Below are positions 45,701-55,600 of a DNA stretch of 64,000 nucleotides, one piece after another. The DNA is from Pleodorina starrii. Taxonomy: Eukaryota > Chlorophyta > Chlorophyceae > Chlamydomonadales > Volvocaceae. Location: contig BRXU01000001.1 of assembly GCA_030267565.1 (NCBI GenBank), positions 5,456,001-5,520,000 of the forward strand, in the 5' to 3' direction. The notes under the pieces were generated by a model. It did no database searches. It was not told the origin of the DNA and saw only the letters and a list, made by a program, of their open reading frames with translations. The translations under genes and the position numbers were made by a program. Positions within the stretch are counted from its first letter, which is position 1, and the number at the start of each line of letters is the position of its first letter.

Positions 45701-47963
45701 GTCCTCGGCGTTGGGCCCGCAAGCCAGGAGTCTGTGCAGTATGTGGGCGAAGTCGACACAGGCTTCGTTGTGACGGCTGTCCGTCCAGGTGGGGAAATGC
45801 ATCGGGGTGTTGCTTGTCGAGCAGGGCAGTTTACGGGAAGTGCTTGGTGTGCTGGGTCGTGAGTTCTTTACTAATGCCGAGATGGACAATGTTCTGCCCC
45901 GTCACGGCATGTTTCATTTTGCTGCAGGTGACATGGGCGGCCAACGCACCTTGGCACGGCAGTCCATGGACGTTATTGAGATTGACACGGTTTCTGACGG
46001 TGCTTCAGACGATGACGCAGATATCGAGCAGGGTGAGTTACCGGCGCAATTCCTTAATGATGAGGCGCGTGTTGCTGAATGGGCCCTGGGAAATGCCTTG
46101 TTGCGGTATGGGGACATGCAAAAGGAGGTGGTTGAGGCCGCTGATGCCGAGGACGCGGCCGGTCGGAGCCATATGCGCGACGCTGATAAGGAATGGGACG
46201 CGGTTGCTTTTGCCACTCAAACATTTGCTGGGACCACTGCGGCGCGCATGGGGATGAAGCGTCGGGACTATGAGTTCTATTGTGAGGCGATTGAGTGTCC
46301 GGTTGCTGTGAGCGATATAGATAAGTTGGAATGGCCGCCAGTGCGACAGGTATGGCTCGACTTTCTTGTCAAGGCACGGGAGCATGTATCCTCATATCGC
46401 CGGTTCAAGTGCTTGCTGTCGAACGTTTGCGTTACGGCCAATACATATTTCCAGCGGGAGCGAAAGTGTCAAAAAGAGGAGGTAGACCCTCGAATTCTTT
46501 ACTGTCGGGACACCAAACAGGTTTGCAATCAGCTGAAGCGTGACGGTGGTGTTGGTGTGCGCCAAGTAATGGGTATTACGATGCAAGAAGCATGGAGCGG
46601 CCCAAATTTTTGTGACCCGGATTCTATTAGGGAATGTACCATGGCTTTGGCGTGGACGCTGGGTACCATCTGCGGGGGCCGCCGGCCGCGTAGTGTGGCA
46701 GCCATTCGGTTGAAGGACATTACCCTGAAAGCATGCTCGGTTGAAATTCGTGGTCAAACGGGGGTATCAGGGGACACATACATCATACCAGCCATAGCGT
46801 GCCTAAAGTGGACGGATGAAAAGACTCCAAACTACAGTGGGGACCGGGAGAGCAGCGATGTGTATGACGATGACATTTACCAGGACTGGTCCTTTTTACG
46901 GGTGAGGCCATCGTACTGGGCGTACCGGCTGCTGGTAATGCGGGGGCTGTTTGCGGTGCATCCCGATCCATTGAGCATCGACGGTATGGATGCCCTTCGT
47001 AAAGCTGGGATAGATCCTTTTGCACAGTTGCCTGTTAAGGATGGGGCTTTTGATCATTTCTTGCTGTGTGAGTCCCTGGCGGATCAATGGAACGATGCGT
47101 TGCCTTTGTCTGTCGGAATTCTGGGCCAGTACACGATGACTTTGCTGGAGCGTATGGGGTGTCCGCCACGACGGTACTCGGCTCATCGGCGGGGATGTGT
47201 TACTCGTGCATGCATGCTGGACATAATACGCAATCGTGGCGAGCGGTTGTCGCGTGACACTATAAGTGCGATATGCCGCTTGGGAGGGTGGGAATGCGTT
47301 ACGGGTGTAATGACGGTTCTCAAAGTATATGCCGCCGCTGTTATAGACCGCTTTGTTTGCGGGGCGTCATTGACTCTTGGGCAGGAGCGTGTAGACGAGG
47401 AGGAGGTTTGGCGTCGACGTCGTGCCCGATTACTGGGGAAGCCTCTAGTGCCTCAACGGCGAATTCGGGACTCCATGCCTGTGGCTGGGCCTCTGGGGCT
47501 GCGGCATTGCATTCGGTTTGATCCTGCTGTCTTGGCGCTGCGTGAACAGATCACCGATGCTACTCGACAGCTATTGTCCATAGCAAGGGAGGATCGAAAT
47601 GAGGTGCCCATTGCTCGGTTCAGGGAGATGCGTGAGGTTTATAGCCGTATAATGCAGCGCCCTGTCCATAAGATTGGTAATGTTGAGTTGCGTGCAGCTG
47701 TGGAGCATTTGAAGGCCCTGCTCGCGCAGCGGGACAGGCTGCTTTTTAGTGTGACCCCGCGTGTTATGGCTCAGCTAAGGGTCATGTTCCTGGGGATGTT
47801 CCCGAAAATGTCTGGTGTTCCTCGCCTGATGGTAGCTGAGTATGTCCGTGGAGTTGTTATAGGTCGCGAGCCATGGGGATGTCAGGGGTTGCAGCCGCAG
47901 TCCATGTGGTCCAGGGGACATGCTACTGTTTCTTTGGCGGACGTGAATTTCGTGGAGGGATAG
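42713..47963 (+). CDS. Tyrosine-recombinase protein of a Crypton-like transposable element
   Basis: Nine exons: 42713-42922, 43065-43245, 43443-44171, 44309-44452, 44638-44835, 45040-45294, 45433-45570, 45693-45788, 45928-47963 (stop TAG). The first intron is phase 0 and the next seven are all phase 1; product about 1,328 residues. The C-terminal about 500 residues form a tyrosine recombinase: box A GGRRPRSVAAIRLKDI (Arg about 905), then YSAHRRGCVTRACM (His about 1070 and Arg), CRLGGW, and LKVYAAAVIDRF with the nucleophile Tyr about 1118. This order fits DIRS/Ngaro and Crypton integrases. Upstream are an unrecognised about 240-residue globular exon (contains DGDLTIFIDDPAHLMPEVQ), Pro-rich linkers, four 20-residue repeats, and an Asp-rich patch. 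No reverse transcriptase is seen. A TGTAA lies at 48101-48105. Confidence 0.75.
45042..45290 (+). repeat. Coding minisatellite, four units of about 60 bp
   Basis: Four near-identical 60-bp units encode AGQGVAGAGTGVARGRDAMA with few changes. It is in frame inside exon 6 of the recombinase gene, so copy number can change without shifting the frame. Confidence 0.85.
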
Positions 47964-48100
47964 GACCACTGCGGAGGGATTGCATGTGTCCATGCTGGAT
48001 AACAAGTTTGGCACTCATCATGGGGTTGACCTGATGTTAATCACTGGTGTTGGCGGAGTTATTACAACCTCATTCCGTCGTGCTGGCTATGGTATGCTTG

Positions 48101-48105
48101 TGTAA
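48101..48105 (+). terminator. TGTAA poly(A) signal candidate
   Basis: The volvocine-type poly(A) motif about 140 bp after the recombinase stop. It supports a transcript end here and a separate downstream ORF. Confidence 0.4.
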
Positions 48106-48265
48106 AGAGCCTAGGTCGTGTTGCGTTCTGCTGCCCGTATACATCCGTATGTGTGCTGCACCATTTCCTGCCTCACGCCCGGACGTTCATCAATTGTCTC
48201 AGGTTCTGCGGACGAGTTCTTGTAGAGCGGCCTAACTCGGCGGCTGTTGTGCCCGCTGCTTGCAG

Positions 48266-49032
48266 GCGCGTGTCTGCATCGAGTGTCTGCCCCGCAGCCA
48301 GCTACCACACAGCTGGCACCGCCACCGCAGCCACAGCTATCCAGCGTGCGTAATGTCTCGGCACCGCTGCCTGGTACTGTTTTGGAGCTTGTACCGAATC
48401 AGAGCACTCAGATTCCTAGTGGGTGGGCTACGACCGGCGAAGTGGTTATCATGTGCAAGGGGTACTCGACTGTGACGGTGCCTGTTTATTACGTTCGACT
48501 GTCGGACGTGCTGAAGACTCCGCTTGGAATGCCGTGTCCTTACGTGCGGCGACCTGTGTGCATATATGCTACCGATGACATCCGAGGCATAGGGGCTGAC
48601 GAAAGTCCGCTCACCAAGCTACGGGCAGCGCAGGCTCTGATCACAGCATTTAGCCCAACGTATGACTATGAGGCATTTTCAGCTCCAACCCAGTATGTGC
48701 AGGGCGCTACCGCGAAACGCACGATAACGGATGCCCTGTATGATATTCGCGCGAACTCCATCGGCATAGTGCGTGGCTGGCCTGTATTTGTGATGCCGGA
48801 TTCTTTTGTGCTGAAGGAGGGTAAGAAGAAGGAGGTCTGTCGAGCAGGCAAGCAACGGACAGAACGCATGCCCCGGGAAGTCGTAACCTGGCAGCAATTG
48901 GGGTTGCCTGTGCGTCCGGCGGCGCCACGACAGTTGCAAGGCGCTGCTCCCTCAACAGGTGGGAAAGGGCTGGCTGTGATGTGGAATGCTTGTTCGCGCT
49001 GGGGCCCCGCCCAAAAATGCTATACGAAATAA
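48266..49032 (+). CDS. Second ORF of the recombinase element, unknown
   Basis: Open frame after a CAG acceptor at 48263-48265; about 230 residues to a possible donor at 48958 (ACAG|GTGGGA) or reading on to 49032 through the GC/AAAAAT motif. It starts Pro/Gln-rich (LAPPPQPQLSSVRN), then has a globular part: TGEVVIMCKGYSTVTVPVYY, VRRPVCIYATDDIRGIGADE, LRAAQALITAFSPTYDYEAF, DALYDIRANSIGIVRGWPVF. A basic segment (KEGKKKEVCRAGKQRTERM) follows. No family recognised. Same strand as the recombinase and 300 bp beyond it, so it may be a second protein, or a final exon joined by an unseen phase-1 donor. Confidence 0.45.
48995..49018 (+). repeat. 24-bp GC/AAAAAT motif, copy 1
   Basis: CGCGCTGGGGCCCCGCCCAA followed by AAAT. 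Identical strings lie at 49246-49269 and 51138-51161, with a diverged inverted copy at 50086-50112. Confidence 0.7.
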
Positions 49033-49245
49033 AGCATTTACAACAAGATTTCGCGCTCCAGCGTCACCGTAGTCGGTTGGCTGGATCCGGTTTCCGCGGC
49101 CAGGCCAGGCCAGGCGTTTCCGTGCAGGGGGGAAGGGCAGCCCCCATATACAGTACCGCGACGCACATGCAGCAGCGATCCCCAAAAGACCCGAACAATT
49201 GTTCTAGGGGTGCATATGACGAGTATTTTTGAGGCTCAGGGTTTT

Positions 49246-49269
49246 CGCGCTGGGGCCCCGCCCAAAAAT
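49246..49269 (+). repeat. 24-bp GC/AAAAAT motif, copy 2
   Basis: Identical to 48995-49018, 251 bp downstream in the same orientation. Confidence 0.7.
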
Positions 49270-49629
49270 ACCGCGGCGATATACAATGTTGCACAAGTAA
49301 CAAACAACCAGACCAAACCCTTGCCTTACTTCTAGCTCTGTCGTCCTGATAGATGTTGTTAGACTGGTTCGTGAACATGTTGCCGTACGTGGCGCTGAGC
49401 TTCATTCCTCAGATGCGATGCGAGGACAAGCAACAGGAAGCAAGGTTACGAGCGAATGAAGGAAGTGGCTTCCGAGCCCATGATGACGATTAGAGCTAGT
49501 TCCGCACAGGCGGAGGAGTGCGTGTGTATAATAATAATGGAGATGTAGAAACGTTAGTTGACATTGAACTACCTGTCCTACGTAACTAGTAATTTAAATT
49601 TTGCATTCATCAAAACCTGCTGTGTACAC

Positions 49630-49697
49630 CCAGTTTCGAATTACAGTGCATTGGATAACCGAACCAGTTTCGAATTATAGTGCATTGGATAACCGAA
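49630..49697. repeat. Tandem duplication of a 34-bp unit
   Basis: Two adjacent near-identical units containing CCAGTTTCGAATTA and TGCATTGGATAACCGAA. Confidence 0.75.
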
Positions 49698-49732
49698 AGA
49701 AACCACGGGCATATCATCATAATTTACGGTAG

Positions 49733-49832
49733 CGAATGTTACGGTAAAACGAATGTTACGGTAGCGAATGTTACGGTAACGAGTGTTACGGTAGCGAATG
49801 TTACGGTAACGAATAATGTCACGGTAACGGGA
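49733..49832. repeat. Short tandem repeat, unit near GCGAATGTTACGGTA
   Basis: About six to seven imperfect units of 14-15 bp in noncoding DNA. Confidence 0.75.
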
Positions 49833-50085
49833 TACGACATGATGTTTTTTGGCCGAGTACGCTTTTCTTTGGCGTTCATTCGCTTCTGGCAAGAACGGCT
49901 ATAGGGGCGTTGATGAGATGTGTTAGGGTGCATGGTGGTGCGGTGCAGCAGCAGGCATTATGTCACTGCAGGCGTATGCTACTGTTATCAATCAAGAGCG
50001 CGGGCATGTGATCAATATAAACTCTAGGTTTATTTAGCTCTTGTTAGCGGCAGCCCCTATTGGTAGCAAGCTTCTAGCCAAGTGC

Positions 50086-51161
50086 TTTTTTGGGCGCGCG
50101 GGGACCCAGCGTGAGGCGCCGTGGGAGCCCCGCCGCCCCTTAGCGAGGGTTGACTCTGTCCCGCCGTGGCTACCTGGCTGGCTGGCTGGCTGACTGGCTG
50201 CCGACTGCCTGGATTATTGGTGAGTGACGACCAACTCTATTCTCTCGATACACTGCAGCTGTAAAGCAATACAAGTAGTCCTTGACAGACTTCATTACAG
50301 CTTCGCCCGGCCACCCAACCACCCCCCATCCACGCACCCCCCTCCCTCCCCCCTCCCCCCTCACCCGCCGTGGCCATGGACAGGCCCGCTATGTTTCGCT
50401 AATCATAAAATTGCTTTCAAAGCAGTACGCTTTTGTTGATTATTAAATAATATATTCCTTAACGGTGCGCGGCATCGTACCGTAGGGCTTGTTCGGTTCA
50501 GTGCTATGGAGCTTTATTTGTGCCAAACATGCATGGTGGGCGCGCGGGGTCGATCGATGGCTGCAGCAGGGCCATCGATCGAACGAATGAATTGCATGCA
50601 TCGCACCAGATAATCTCAGAGCTTCGTTATTTAGATAAGTGCATGAAGTAGATCTTCATAAGGTTATCTTGCAGCATTCCAGGTTTTGAAAGCAAGCACA
50701 AGACCGTAATCAATCCAGGTACAGTCTTGCTCATGCATCGTTTATTATAATGTTTGTTCCTTGTAGCTGCCCTCAGCTATATAGCGAAGCCGGCCATCGG
50801 CTAACGAGGACGCGACCCGCCGATCAACGAGGAAGGGGCAATTGACGAGGACCTTTACACTGCAGCGAGAGCACAGCACAAAGCGCGGAGCGCCAAAGCG
50901 CGGAGCGCCAAAACAAACACCAGCCCGGAGCGCACAAGCGAAAAACGCGCGGCCGACGCCACCGGCGCGCGGGCAAACAGACTAGACGGCCAGCCAGCCG
51001 AACAGGCCGCCCGGGGGCGACGGGACGAGCCGCGGCAACCGAGGCAAACCCCAACCCAACCAAAGCTCCGGGCGCAGACAACCGAAACACCGCCAACCAG
51101 GCCGAGAAACCCGTCCGCGAGCAAGCACCAAAAGGCGCGCGCTGGGGCCCCGCCCAAAAAT
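50086..51161. mobile_element. Candidate non-autonomous element with imperfect inverted ends
   Basis: Left end reads TTTTTTGGGCGCGCGGGGAC and then CCAGCG; the right end is the inverse of the related 24-bp motif (51138-51161). About 1.08 kb, with no coding capacity I trust. No target-site duplication found, so the limits are tentative. It includes a CGGAGCGCCAAA tandem at about 50885-50912. Confidence 0.35.
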
Positions 51162-51195
51162 AGTACGGCACGCATGCTCCAGCGCTGTTCCCGGC
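51157..51195. repeat. Repeat fragment shared with 12683-12720
   Basis: Same AATAGTACGGCACGCATGCT string as at 12683, lying directly beside motif copy 51138-51161. Confidence 0.6.
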
Positions 51196-51643
51196 GAGAG
51201 AGTTGCAGTAGGGGGCTGTTTATTCAGGTTCTGTTCTTATTTCCTGGACTTGTTGTGCCATCGCGAGGTGCTAGCAGCGGCCGGGAGTAAGAGGACTGAG
51301 CGGGTGTCAGCGGCTCACTTGAATAGCTCAATCAAGTAAGTGGGTACAGCTGTTGCTTACCTTGTCCTATTGATGATTTCAACTCGCAGGCTGCAAGTTG
51401 AGGCTGGGACACATACTTGGCAGCCTGGATGGCGAGCAGCTTGGAGCTAGCGGCCTGGCGTGGACTTCCTGAACATGTATTGTCGTGGCTGGCTCATGGT
51501 GGCTCTACGTAGCGGCACTTCAATTCTCCGTATGGTGAGGCCCCCAAGCTGTACGGACTCATCGCAGACGGTGGTTTTCACCACCATACATCAGGGGCCC
51601 CCTGTGTTGGGTTGTAAGAGGGTGATGCAAACACTCTTACAAG

Positions 51644-51980
51644 GTGTCGGCGGCAAGGTGTGGGCACAATCCCCCGCCTCACGGACGCAGCGCTGCGCTC
51701 CATCGCTTCCGGCTGCCCCTCCCTGGAGACCCTCTACGCCGCAAACCTGCCTAACGTAACGCCCGCCGGACTGGAGGCGCTCGAGCGGGGGCCAGCTGCT
51801 GCCAGCGGCCGACTGCGCCGAGTCAACATGTCCTATTGCACGCTGCTGCAGCCCGCCGACCTTGCCAGGCTGCGGGACAAGTACCCCTACACGTTTGATG
51901 GCGACATGCTGCCGGGAGGGGTCGTGCGGGCGGAGAACGAGTTCCTGGCGGAGGAGGGGGAGAGAGGCGCCCGAGGCTGA
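51644..51980 (+). pseudogene. 3' end of a leucine-rich-repeat gene, probably 5'-truncated
   Basis: The exon encodes IPRLTDAALRSIASGCPSLE, TLYAANLPNVTPAGLEALE and LRRVNMSYCTLLQPADLARL: cysteine-containing LRRs of the F-box/SCF-receptor type. The C-terminus (KYPYTFDGDM ... ENEFLAEEGERGARG, stop) looks intact. An earlier short segment at about 51391-51470 (RLGHILGSLDGEQLGASGLA) could be one more exon. I find no start or N-terminal domain before the repeat-rich region ending at about 51195, so the gene is either truncated by insertion or has exons far upstream. Listed as a pseudogene on that basis. Confidence 0.5.
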
Positions 51981-52671
51981 CCGAGGGGGACGACGTTGCG
52001 GCGCGGGTGCACCCAGAGCCCCTGAGAGCAGTGCTTGCAATGGCGTTAATCATTCGTCGTACGAATTGACGATTGAGGCAACCGATGAGTATTGAGGGGT
52101 AGCACGCGAGGGGCGATCTGCGCTTGGGTTCGTGTGTGACGAGGCGGGACACGGAGCGGTGATGTTGAAATGCCCCGGGCTGAATGTTGAGGCCTCCATG
52201 AGCGCAACGGAGGGAAACTGCCCGGACCCTCCCGGACGTGTGCAGGGCTCGATATCCGCGTGGATCACGTTCGCAGTTCGCGTCAGATTCTTAAGATTCG
52301 AGGTGGATGAAGATCCAAACAAAGGGTTGTGGAGGCATGCCCATCGTATTACCGGTACAGGAGCTCGCGAACAGACCGCATTCGCGTCGTCCAGTAAAGG
52401 CCAGAACGGAGGAAAGTCGAGAACACTAGAAGCCTGCGCATCCGCAATGTGCCCATGCCTGCGTCAGTTTGTCGACAATGGCGACTGCCTAGCAAAATGG
52501 TCGAGGACTGTCAACCCAGAACCAGTCCGCGGACCGCCCTGCCGCACTCCTGCCCCCATCCATGCATCATGATGCAATAAATAGCCGTCGCTGCATGCGG
52601 TTGAGCGCCGTGCAATACTAACGTAAGGCCCAGCCGCCACCCTCGCAGGCCATCTACACTCTTCGCTTTCG
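51981..52671. other. Intergenic, no supported feature
   Basis: Convergent 3' ends of the LRR gene and the importin gene. Nothing else recognised. Confidence 0.5.
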
Positions 52672-55600
52672 TCACGCCACCACTCCGTTCCGTATGGCCA
52701 CCACCGCCTCCCGCTGCTGCTCGAGCCGCTGGGCCGCCAGCACCTGCTGAGCCAGAGCCGCCACCGCGTCGCCGTACTTGCGCGTGAAGGCAGCCACGCA
52801 GGACTCGACCTGGGGAAGGGGGCCACACGAAGGGAGCGCAATGACGACGTTTTGCGACCAAGTTCCGTTTATAAGGACCGAGAGGCCCAATCCAGAGAGC
52901 TGGTACCGGCACATGCTTGGTTGCAACCTTTGGGCCATGGTACACGAGTAGCGAGCCAGCTCGCCTAACTAGAACCCAATAGCCTTCAAAAATACATGCC
53001 CGGACGCGAGCTCACACGCACTCCACCCAAGCGCACCCACCCACCTGCGACCGCAGCCGCTCCCGCGCCGCCTCGGGGGTCTCGCTGCCATCGTCCGTCT
53101 CCTCGCCATCGTCCTCCTCCTCTTCGTCCTCGGAGCCGTCCGCCTCCAGGTCCACACTGCCGTCAGCCTGAGGACCCAACACCGCCGAGTCGCGTGTGGG
53201 CGGAGTCATGAAACGCAGGACGTCCGGATTTGGAAGCGCATTCGGCCAATTGAAGCAGCAGCAGCAGCAGCGTAACAGAGAATGCACCACTCGCCGCCCG
53301 CTGTTAACCCTAAGACCTCCGGCACCCGGCCTCACCTCCATGCTCTTGTCCTCGGCGCCGTCCTCGTCCTCCTCAGAGCCCTCGCTCTGGGCATCTTGCT
53401 GCGCAGCCGCCACCGCAGCCTGCGCAAGGCAGAGGTGACGCACTCCAACAGTGAAGCATGCTGCAGGGCGGAACGGGATCTACGTGAACCTCTCCATGCA
53501 GAGGCCATTGGACGCTGTCCACCGTGCCAGCAAACCCGCAGCGAAGGCCGCACCCACCCACCCACCCACCCACCTGCAGCGCCGCGAATGCATCCGCCAC
53601 CCAGGCCTGCTGCAGCATGGTGCCCTCCACCGTGTCAACCACCTGGGTCAGGACCTGGGGGGCAGGGGGAGGGGAGCAGGTGGAAGGAGGAGGGCGGTGG
53701 GCCGGGACCAGGGAACGGCCAACATGTCAGGAGCGGACACGGCGGGCTGCCGGGCGAGTGCGCAGGAAGGAGGAGCGGAGGCGTACCTCCACAATATCCG
53801 CACGCGTGCCCAGGCTAGGTGCGGGCCGCTGTGCGCCGCTGGGCAGCCTCGTCAGCGGCCCCGCGGCCTCCGCCGGCACCGCCTCCGGATTGATGATGGC
53901 AGTGAGGGCCTGCCAGATGCGGTGCAGCAGCGCCTGGGCGGCAGCGGGACTGGCCGCCGGGTCGGTGGGCGGCAGCGACCCCTGGCTCAGCGCCAAGAGG
54001 TAGTTGCGCAGCAGCTTGGGAATCGTGCGGCGAGCCATCACGTGAACCTGTGGAGCGATGTGGCAGATAAGGAGCAAGTATCACCTGAGCGGAAGAGAGT
54101 GTGAGAGAGCGAGCGTACAACACCGGTCGGAAGGCAAGGCTCAAGTGTCTCACCTGGGCCCCCCTGGGCCTGCAGGTCCCGTCCTCAACCCTGTCGATCT
54201 GTCAAACCCACCTCGCACCCCAGCCCCCGCATCCAGCCCCCCTTCTCCCCCAGCCCAGCCCTAAGTCCTCCAGTCCCACCTCGTCCAGGTAGTACTCGAG
54301 CAGACAGGGCAGCAGCACATCAGTCACCACATTGACCTGCGGCCGGAGGGGCAGACGTGGGCAGGTGGGCGGACAGGGCAGGGGGTCGGACATGGGGCAC
54401 TACAGCGAGTGAGTGAACCGCCGCGCCCGGCCTATCGAGTTCTGCTCGAGGCTCCCCCCTCAGTGTGTCTGCACTTGCGATCTTGCACCCTGTCCTTGCC
54501 TCGAGCCCCACCCCTCCCCGACCCAGCCACTGACCCCAACCCAACACCCACTTGCTGCGCCAGCGCCGGCCCCATCTTGTCAACCAGCTCCTCCAGGGCA
54601 CTGACGGCGGCGGTCTTGGCGGTCAGGACGCTGCCCGCGCAGCGATAGTCCACACCGTCGTAGCCCAACAACGTCACGTCCGAGTCGTCGCGGTCAGAGT
54701 CGTCACTGTCCTCGTCATCGTCGTCCTCAGCAGCGGCACCTGCGGGCACACAAGAGGCACCAAGAGCTTCGGCAGCGCCTACCAGTGGCTGGGCCTGGAG
54801 TGGGGGTTTCCATGCACGGGTGCCCAGCAGACTTCAGCACCGCCCAGGAGCCTCGCCGCGGGGGACAAACCCACCATCGCCACTGCTCTCCTCGTCGATC
54901 GCCTGCAGGTAAGGAAAGCAGGGGTGTGGAAATCCAGCTTGTTACCAAATGGCGACGAAGTGCGCGAGAAGGAGCGATATAGAGGTCAATGCGGAGATCT
55001 GAGTTGGCCCCGGACCAGCCTCAATTTGCAAACACAGCGCACATAACGCAACCCTTCCCCCGCCGATGTTAAAACTCCCCTTCCAAGCACATACGACTTC
55101 ACGAGGCCAATTTCTCCAGGCAAAGGCAAAGGTCTCTCACCCGCACGCCCACGTCCTTGCTCGCCCACTGCACCAGCAGCGGCAGCGCCGGGGCCAGCAG
55201 GTGCCTCGCCTCCGGGCCCAGGCACGACGCCAGCGGCTCCACGGCGCCCAGCAGCGGCACCAGCAGCGGGCTCGATGGCTCGATGTCGGGCCGCGCCAGC
55301 AGACCCAACATGGCCACCAGGCCCGGCACGTGCTCCGCGGTGGCTGCGGGTCCGGCAGCCCGGCACATGAAGGCGGCGCACTCCAGGGCGCCAACCTGTA
55401 CGCGCACGATGGCGGCCGCCTCCTCCTCCGATACGGCGCCAGAGGCAATGGCGGGAGGGCCGTGGAAGGGCGCCGCGCGCGCCAGCACGGCCAGCACCCG
55501 GGGCATGGCGAGGGCGAACAGCGGCGTGAAGGCGCTCTGCGGGCATCAAGAGTTGGGCGGGGTGAGGCGGGCGGCTGGGGAGGGCCGAGCGAGAACGCAC

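Noticed and set aside
42713..47963. Idea that the element is a DIRS-type or LTR retrotransposon
   Set aside because: I looked for RT/RNase H motifs and for long terminal or split direct repeats around it and saw none in the window.
41014..49269. Idea that the miniature element's ends also bound the recombinase gene
   Set aside because: The TGTTGGAGAATT palindrome occurs only at 41019 and 41279, with its own CATTA duplication, so it is a self-contained insertion.
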